From: Methylomicrobium agile
Lineage (GTDB): Bacteria > Pseudomonadota > Gammaproteobacteria > Methylococcales > Methylomonadaceae
Length of the DNA stretch: 64,000 nt
Direction: 5' to 3'
Assembly: GCF_000733855.1 (NCBI RefSeq)
Contig: NZ_JPOJ01000001.1
Coordinates: 3,799,001-3,863,000, forward strand
Shown: piece after piece, positions 58,624 through 64,000 of the stretch
How the letters are laid out: each line of letters begins with the position of its first letter
How positions within the stretch are numbered: the first letter of the stretch is position 1
The notes under the pieces: generated by a model
Databases searched by the model: none
The model's input: only the letters and a program-made list of their open reading frames with translations
Told to the model about the DNA's origin: nothing
Translations under genes and position numbers: made by a program

Positions 58624-61600
58624 ATGAAAATTCTCAATATCCACTTTAAAAACGTCAACTCGCTGGAAGGCGAGCATCGGATCGATTTTGAGCGGTCTCC
58701 ATTTACCGACACCGGCGTATTCGCGATCACAGGCCCCAACGGTTCCGGCAAAACCAGTATTCTGGATGCGATTACGTTGGCCTTGTACGGCGAAACTTAC
58801 CGTTTCGACCGCCCCGCCGAACATGTCATGACGCGCCATACCTCCGAGTGTTTCTCCGTCATCGAATTCGCATTGGGGCAGGATAAATACCGGTCGAGCT
58901 GGCGGGTGCGGCGCGATGCGGACGGCGAATTGCTGCCGTCCGAAATGCGGCTCTTTCAGCTGCAGTCGAACGGCGAGGAAGAAACGCTGGCGGCGGCGCC
59001 GCACGAAGCCAACGCGAAGCTGACGGAAATCACCGGCATGAATTTCCGCAATTTTACCCGTTCGATCATGCTGGCCCAGGGCGATTTCGCCGCCTTTCTG
59101 AATGCGCTGGACAGCGAGCGGATAGACATCCTCGAAAAGATCGTCGGCACCGATATTTACGCGGACCACAAGCGCGAAATCGAAACCCGGCTTGCCGAAG
59201 CCAATCAGAACCTGGAACGGATCCATCGTGAATTGGCGCTAATTCCGATCATGGACGCGGCGAAACGGGAAGCCTCCGAACATGACCTGCAGGACTTCAA
59301 CGACCAGTTTACCGCCCTGCAGGAAGAGTTGGGCTGGCTTCAGGAACAGCAGCTCGTGCTGCAGAAGATCGACGCCCTGCAGGCACGGATCGAAGGCCAG
59401 CAAAAGGAACTGCAGGATTTCGAAAAGGAGCGGAACCGCATCCGGCAAATCCTGAATCGGCTGGATGTCTTGCCCGATCTGAAGCCGTTCGCGAAAGACC
59501 TGGAAGCGATCACGGAAAGCTGGCAAGCCGCCCAGGAAATCCAGTCGACGCTGACGGCGTTGACCTCCGAGCTGAGGCAGCTCGAAGATATGCTGGCCAG
59601 CCGCAGCCAATCCCAAACGGCGCCGGAAGGCTTGGGTGCGCAGTCGCTGGAAACGCAGCAGCAGACGCTTTACGACATTCAGACGCAAATCGCCCAACTC
59701 GAACTGGCCCGCTCTTCGCAAATCGGCAAATTGCAGGCATTGGCCGCGCAAGGCGCCGAAAAGAAAGCCGTTCTGCAGGAAATCGCCGGCTGGCTGGAAC
59801 AGCATGCCGGCGATGCGCCGCTGGTCGATCATTTCCCCGAAACGATCAAACTGAAAAACCTACGCGAGAACATCAGGGAACTCAGCCAGAAACAAAAGAT
59901 TTTCGACGACTGGGCGAAAAACGCATCGGCATCGCTTCGAAATACCCAGGCCGCCATCGAAAAAGAAACCGCGAATGTCGCCCGCTTTCAGGCGCAGTTC
60001 GAAGGCGAAGAGAAAACCGTCGCCGCGTTGCTGCAAGGAAGAACGCACGAGGAACTTGCCGAATTGCACCGCGATCAGCAGGAGCGCGTTAGCGGGTTCA
60101 AGGAGCTGAAGGAACTCGCGATCCAATACCGCAAGCTGGCCGGGAACGGCTCCGGTCTTTTCGGACTGTTCAAAAAATCCGCGACCGCCATTCCCGCTCC
60201 GGACGAACTGGCGCGCGAACTCGAAGAATTGCGCGAGAACATCAAGCGTGACGAGAATATCCGGCTGATCCTCGAAGGCGCCGTTTACCGCGAAAACATG
60301 ATGAAGCGCATGGTCGAGGACCGCCATCATCTGATCGACGGAAAGCCCTGCCCTTTGTGCGGCGCCTTGCAGCATCCCTATGCGAAACAACCGCCGGCGG
60401 TCGGCAGTTCGGCAAAAGCGCTGGCCGACCAGCAGACCCGGATACGCGCCGAGACCGCCCGGGCCGAACGGCTGGAGATCGAAGTCGAAGATGCGCGCCG
60501 GCTATCGGAAAAACATGCGGTCACCCTTCAAAGAGCGCGGCAAATCCAGGCCCAATGGGGCATCTTGCGCAACCGCCTGAATATCGCCCAAAGCCTGGAG
60601 ATCGACCGGATCAAGCGGATGGACGAGCTCTACGACGAGGAAGAGGGGCAATTCAAGGAAATCGCTTTTCTGCTCGGCAAACACCGCAACAAGATTCAAA
60701 GCATCGAAAAACTGAAGGCACAGATTGCAAAAAGCAGCGCCTCGATCGAACAGCTGACTGCCGCGCTGCAAAAGCTCGAAGCCGAACGGGAAGACCAGCC
60801 TTTCAACCCCTTAGAAATTTCGAACGCCCTGACCGCAGCCGTCGAAGCGGAAAAGGAATTGGCGGCGAAAATCACCGAGCAGTTGGCTCTGCTCGGCGAA
60901 AAGATGCCGGGCAAAGGCAAGGAAGAACAGTTCTACGACAGGCTCAGCCATCGCCGCCACGAATACCAGACCCACCTGATCCGCAAAGGAGGACTGGAAG
61001 AGGACTTGGCGGCGCTGGCGGCCAGCGACAGAGCGATCCGCGAGGAAATCAAAGTCTTGGAAGAAAAGATTGCGACCGCCGGCAGCAAGCTGCAGAAAGA
61101 AGAAAGCGTCGCGCTGCATCTGGCGCTGCTCGACAAACAGAAACTGATCGCCGCCGAGCGCGTGCGGCTCGCGGAAAAACAGGCGATGGCCGGCGTGCTG
61201 GAGAAAGCGCTGCACACGAAAATGCAGGAAGCCGGCTTTTCCGGCGTCGACGAACTCAAGGAAATCCTGGCGCTGCAGGCATCGCGCCTCGAACAGGAGC
61301 AGAAAACCGCTTATCTGGCGCAACGCGCGGCCGAAACTTCCGCATTGCTGGAGAGCAACCGTCAGCAGCTCGAAGCGGCAATCCGCGACAAGGATACCGA
61401 CCAGCCGCTCGACGAGATCAGCCTACAGGTGCGCGGCGTGGCGCAAAAGCTCGAAATCGCGCATTTCGAAGTGCGGCATCTGGATAACCTGCTGAAGGAG
61501 CAGGAGCGCCTGCGCAGCCGGTACGATGCGATCCATGCCCAACTCGAAGCGCAGGAAGCGACCGTAAAGGCGTTGACCGAAGAACAGCAATTGATCAATG

Positions 61601-62076
61601 CCGAAAATGGAATGGCGTTCCGCCGCCGGGTCCGGGATAAAATCGCCGACCAGTTGCTCGACAAAACCAATACGCTGCTCGAAAAACTGAGCGGCCGCTA
61701 CTATCTGCGCAAAATACCCAGCGAAAGCGGGCTCGCGCTCGAGGTCGAAGACACCCTGCAAGGCAATGCGCGCCGCTTGCCCCGCACCCTGTCCGGCGGC
61801 GAAAGTTTTGTGGTCAGCCTGGCTCTGGCGCTCGGGCTATCCGAACTGGCCAGCAACGGCCGCTCGGTCGATTCGCTGTTCCTCGATGAAGGTTTCGGTG
61901 CGCTTGACGCGGAAAACCTGTTTATGGTGATTTCCGCGCTCGAAAGCCTGCATACGCAGCACGGTAAAACGGTCGGCGTGATTTCGCATGTCGAAAGCGT
62001 GCAAAAACGCTTCAAAGCACGTTTGCAGATCGTCAAAAAACCCAACGGCATGGGCATGTTGAAAATGGCGTCCTGA
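58624..62076 (+). CDS. sbcC: SbcC-type SMC-like nuclease ATPase subunit
   Basis: 1,150 residues. Walker A G37-P-N-G-S-G-K-T44 at the N-terminus and the ABC signature L1056-S-G-G-E-S with F-L-D-E-G-F-G-A-L-D (Walker B and D-loop) at the C-terminus flank two long coiled coils. The apex has the Rad50-type zinc hook C576-P-L-C579. With SbcD it would cut hairpins and DNA ends, including the palindromes so frequent in this genome. The partner sbcD is not adjacent; the gene upstream is a DUF2892 protein. ATG 58624 fits the family N-terminus (M-K-I-L-N-I). Confidence 0.9.
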   Translation: MKILNIHFKNVNSLEGEHRIDFERSPFTDTGVFAITGPNGSGKTSILDAITLALYGETYRFDRPAEHVMTRHTSECFSVIEFALGQDKYRSSWRVRRDADGELLPSEMRLFQLQSNGEEETLAAAPHEANAKLTEITGMNFRNFTRSIMLAQGDFAAFLNALDSERIDILEKIVGTDIYADHKREIETRLAEANQNLERIHRELALIPIMDAAKREASEHDLQDFNDQFTALQEELGWLQEQQLVLQKIDALQARIEGQQKELQDFEKERNRIRQILNRLDVLPDLKPFAKDLEAITESWQAAQEIQSTLTALTSELRQLEDMLASRSQSQTAPEGLGAQSLETQQQTLYDIQTQIAQLELARSSQIGKLQALAAQGAEKKAVLQEIAGWLEQHAGDAPLVDHFPETIKLKNLRENIRELSQKQKIFDDWAKNASASLRNTQAAIEKETANVARFQAQFEGEEKTVAALLQGRTHEELAELHRDQQERVSGFKELKELAIQYRKLAGNGSGLFGLFKKSATAIPAPDELARELEELRENIKRDENIRLILEGAVYRENMMKRMVEDRHHLIDGKPCPLCGALQHPYAKQPPAVGSSAKALADQQTRIRAETARAERLEIEVEDARRLSEKHAVTLQRARQIQAQWGILRNRLNIAQSLEIDRIKRMDELYDEEEGQFKEIAFLLGKHRNKIQSIEKLKAQIAKSSASIEQLTAALQKLEAEREDQPFNPLEISNALTAAVEAEKELAAKITEQLALLGEKMPGKGKEEQFYDRLSHRRHEYQTHLIRKGGLEEDLAALAASDRAIREEIKVLEEKIATAGSKLQKEESVALHLALLDKQKLIAAERVRLAEKQAMAGVLEKALHTKMQEAGFSGVDELKEILALQASRLEQEQKTAYLAQRAAETSALLESNRQQLEAAIRDKDTDQPLDEISLQVRGVAQKLEIAHFEVRHLDNLLKEQERLRSRYDAIHAQLEAQEATVKALTEEQQLINAENGMAFRRRVRDKIADQLLDKTNTLLEKLSGRYYLRKIPSESGLALEVEDTLQGNARRLPRTLSGGESFVVSLALALGLSELASNGRSVDSLFLDEGFGALDAENLFMVISALESLHTQHGKTVGVISHVESVQKRFKARLQIVKKPNGMGMLKMAS

Positions 62077-62185
62077 TCGCGGATAGAGATATGGATATCT
62101 GGCCGATGCCGAAAAAAATCGAAAACGGATTGCAGACTGTCACAGCACCCGGTAAATTGAGGGTATCGTTTACCAAGGGCTCACG

Positions 62186-63082
62186 TTGACCACTTCCGCA
62201 AAGGTAGAATCTCGTTCCACCATCGAACCCACCCCGGATGAGATGTTGGCGATCAGCCGAGAGATTGCGCTTAAGTTTTCTCCCCACAAGGCTTCTTTGG
62301 CCGATGTCGGGCCTTGTCCGCAAACCGGTGCCGCAACTGCCGTTCCTTCATACGCCGCGATTGCGGACGAGCGGCGGGAAACGCAGAATTTCGGCTACCG
62401 GGGGTTGCAGGCGATCAGCGAGGACATCGCCCGGCGGTTCATGCCGACGGTCTCCACGGTCTCCACCGCCGAGCCTGAAATACTGCTGCTACCGGTCGAC
62501 CCTCACCACCTGTACGCATACTGGAACAGCGGTACCGGCCAGCCGCCGACTCCGGAGCATCAGGCGCAAAAACCTTTGACCCTGCGCATTTACTGGCGTC
62601 CGGATGCCAAACAAGCGACAATCCCTTTGGATCTGTATTTCGATGTGCCGGCCGATGAGGCCGCACACAGGAAAAACATCCGCCTGCCGATCGACAATAC
62701 GCACTATGCCGCCGCACTGGGCCGGCTGAGCCCGGATCACAGCCTGGAGGTGCTGGCGCATTCGAATCTCGTCCACGTGCCGGCCTCGCCGGAAAGCCAA
62801 CGGTTTCCCGCACAGATTTCACCGCGAGAAAACCCGGCGTCCATAGGCGCGATGTGTTTCACATCCTGCGAGCAGGATGTGCTTAGCGCGGTTTGGATGG
62901 AAGGCCCGCATTTTTCCGGAAGATCTCCGTTCCATTCAAACGGGCGCCGTTACCCGGACTCAGTACCGGAATTTGCCGGACTCCTGCGTTATTTCGGCGA
63001 AATCGCGGCCGACTTCGAACCGGCTGCAGAGCCCGCATCGGCACAACCGTTCCGGCATGCTTCGGGGCGCGGCCTAAAATAA
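62186..63082 (+). CDS. DUF4912 domain protein
   Basis: 298 residues from TTG 62186 (AAGGG at 62176-62180, 5 bases upstream); a later ATG at 62243 is possible. The DUF4912 part spans about residues 95-250, with L-L-P-V-D-P-H-H-L-Y-A-Y-W-N and F-D-V-P-A-D-E as hallmark segments, a domain met beside glycogen-related genes. The first 90 residues are low in family signal. It ends 9 bp before a GH57 gene, so the two are cotranscribed, and it may assist or regulate glucan metabolism. Confidence 0.75.
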   Translation: MTTSAKVESRSTIEPTPDEMLAISREIALKFSPHKASLADVGPCPQTGAATAVPSYAAIADERRETQNFGYRGLQAISEDIARRFMPTVSTVSTAEPEILLLPVDPHHLYAYWNSGTGQPPTPEHQAQKPLTLRIYWRPDAKQATIPLDLYFDVPADEAAHRKNIRLPIDNTHYAAALGRLSPDHSLEVLAHSNLVHVPASPESQRFPAQISPRENPASIGAMCFTSCEQDVLSAVWMEGPHFSGRSPFHSNGRRYPDSVPEFAGLLRYFGEIAADFEPAAEPASAQPFRHASGRGLK

Positions 63083-63091
63083 AGATACGCT

Positions 63092-64000
63092 ATGGAAAAC
63101 GGTTTTCTCGGCATCGTCCTGCATGCGCACCTGCCCTTCGTGCGCCATCCCGAACACCCGAGCTTCTTCGAAGAAAATTGGCTGTTCGAAGCGATGACCG
63201 AATGCTACATTCCGCTGCTCGAAATGCTCGACCGGCTGGAAAACGACCGGGTCGGTTACCGTCTGACCCTGTCGCTGTCACCGCCCTTGCTTTCGATGCT
63301 GTGCGACGAGCTGCTGCAAAGCCGCTACCTGCAGCATCTTCACAAACTGATCGAGCTGGCCGAAAAAGAAACCGTCAGAACCCGCCGCGAACCGGAATTG
63401 AATAAACTGGCCAGGCTTTACCGGCGCTTCTACCGGCATACGCTGAACTTCTATCAGAACCGGTGCCGCGGCGATTTGCTCGGCGCGTTCGGCATGCATC
63501 AGGCGCATGGCAAGCTCGAACTGATTACGACGGCCGCGACGCACGGCTTTCTGCCCCTGCTTAGCGTCAGCGAAACCGCGGTGCGCAACCAGATCCACGT
63601 CGGGATCGACACGTTCCGCCGCCATTTCGGCTTCGCGCCGAAAGGATTCTGGCTGCCCGAATGCGGCTATTATCCGGGCCTGGAAACCTTTCTGAAAGAG
63701 GCCGGTATCACGTATTTTTTCGTCGACTCGCACAGTCTGCTGAATGCGAGCCAGCCGCCGGTCAACGGCGTTTACGCCCCGCTCGCCTGCGAAAACGGCG
63801 TCGCCGCGTTTGCGCGCGACCCCGAATCATCCGAACAGGTCTGGAGTTCCCAGCAGGGCTATCCCGGCGATTTCGATTACCGCGAATACTACCGCGACAT
63901 CGGCTTCGACCTGGACCTGGATGATATCGGCCCGTATCTTGTCGACGGACAACTCCGCGCGAACACCGGGATCAAGTATTACCGGATCACCGGCGAAAAC
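63092..64000 (+). CDS. Glycoside hydrolase family 57 enzyme (1,4-alpha-glucan branching-type), 3'-truncated by window edge
   Basis: 303 residues visible, running off the end. The start M-E-N-G-F-L-G-I-V-L-H-A-H-L-P-F-V-R-H is the N-terminus of GH57 proteins, with the His-x-His of the first conserved region. G-F-W-L-P-E-C-G-Y carries the expected nucleophile Glu (about residue 189), and F-G-M-H-Q-A-H-G and the Y-F-F-V-D-S-H segment also fit. GH57 branching enzymes add alpha-1,6 branches to glycogen. The second catalytic Asp lies beyond the window. Cotranscribed with the DUF4912 gene. Confidence 0.88.
   Translation, partial: MENGFLGIVLHAHLPFVRHPEHPSFFEENWLFEAMTECYIPLLEMLDRLENDRVGYRLTLSLSPPLLSMLCDELLQSRYLQHLHKLIELAEKETVRTRREPELNKLARLYRRFYRHTLNFYQNRCRGDLLGAFGMHQAHGKLELITTAATHGFLPLLSVSETAVRNQIHVGIDTFRRHFGFAPKGFWLPECGYYPGLETFLKEAGITYFFVDSHSLLNASQPPVNGVYAPLACENGVAAFARDPESSEQVWSSQQGYPGDFDYREYYRDIGFDLDLDDIGPYLVDGQLRANTGIKYYRITGEN

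Overview
The window looks like chromosomal DNA of a gammaproteobacterium. The housekeeping content and order (secG/tpiA/glmM/ftsH/rlmE, yhbY/greA/carB/carA, secA, recA-recX-alaS-lysC) and the protein sequences point that way. A methanotroph or methylotroph of the Methylococcales type is my best guess, from the overall style of the proteins, the split class II ribonucleotide reductase and the ba3-type oxidase. No methane or methanol oxidation gene is in view, so this is inference only.

Layout. 1-5780 is the right end of a genomic island inserted at the 3' end of a tRNA-Ser(UGA) gene (5789-5879). It carries a tyrosine integrase, a small serine recombinase, an HUH/Rep-like protein, an HTH protein and small unknown genes; its left end lies outside the window. 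6115-9101 holds a class II ribonucleotide reductase split over two genes (nrdJa, nrdJb) behind a perfect NrdR-box palindrome. 9424-15987 is a mixed stretch: a lipoprotein hydrolase, a TolC-like channel, a zinc alcohol dehydrogenase, an Hsp20 chaperone and a phosphotransferase/P-loop kinase fusion. 16537-19488 is a compact ba3-type cytochrome oxidase operon with its own diheme cytochrome c. 19630-21126 pairs an ABM-domain protein with an iron alcohol dehydrogenase. 21153-21947 is an RTX-repeat protein with a Sec-type signal.

23147-35502 is the most unusual part. A giant secreted repeat protein of about 3,000 residues is split by one frameshift exactly at an 11-G tract; a 10-G tract would restore a single reading frame. 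It is followed by three tandem phage-tail-collar paralogues, the remnant of a fourth, a GNAT acetyltransferase and a DUF6916 protein. This looks like a surface-protein cassette with possible phase-variable expression.

35908-51830 is mostly core genes on the minus strand: tRNA-Leu(GAG), secG, tpiA, glmM, ftsH, rlmE, greA, carB, carA, an M43 metalloprotease, secA and a membrane protein. yhbY is the one plus-strand gene among them. 51961-57674 carries recA, recX, alaS and lysC on the plus strand. 57897-64000 carries a DUF2892 protein, a SbcC-type ATPase, a DUF4912 protein and the start of a GH57 glucan-branching-type enzyme.

The intergenic DNA holds several families of dispersed palindromic repeats, at least two nested. 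A 118-bp MITE-like element sits inside one of them, and an intact copy elsewhere in the window serves as the empty site. No CRISPR array or complete IS was seen. All calls come from reading the sequence; no database search was run.
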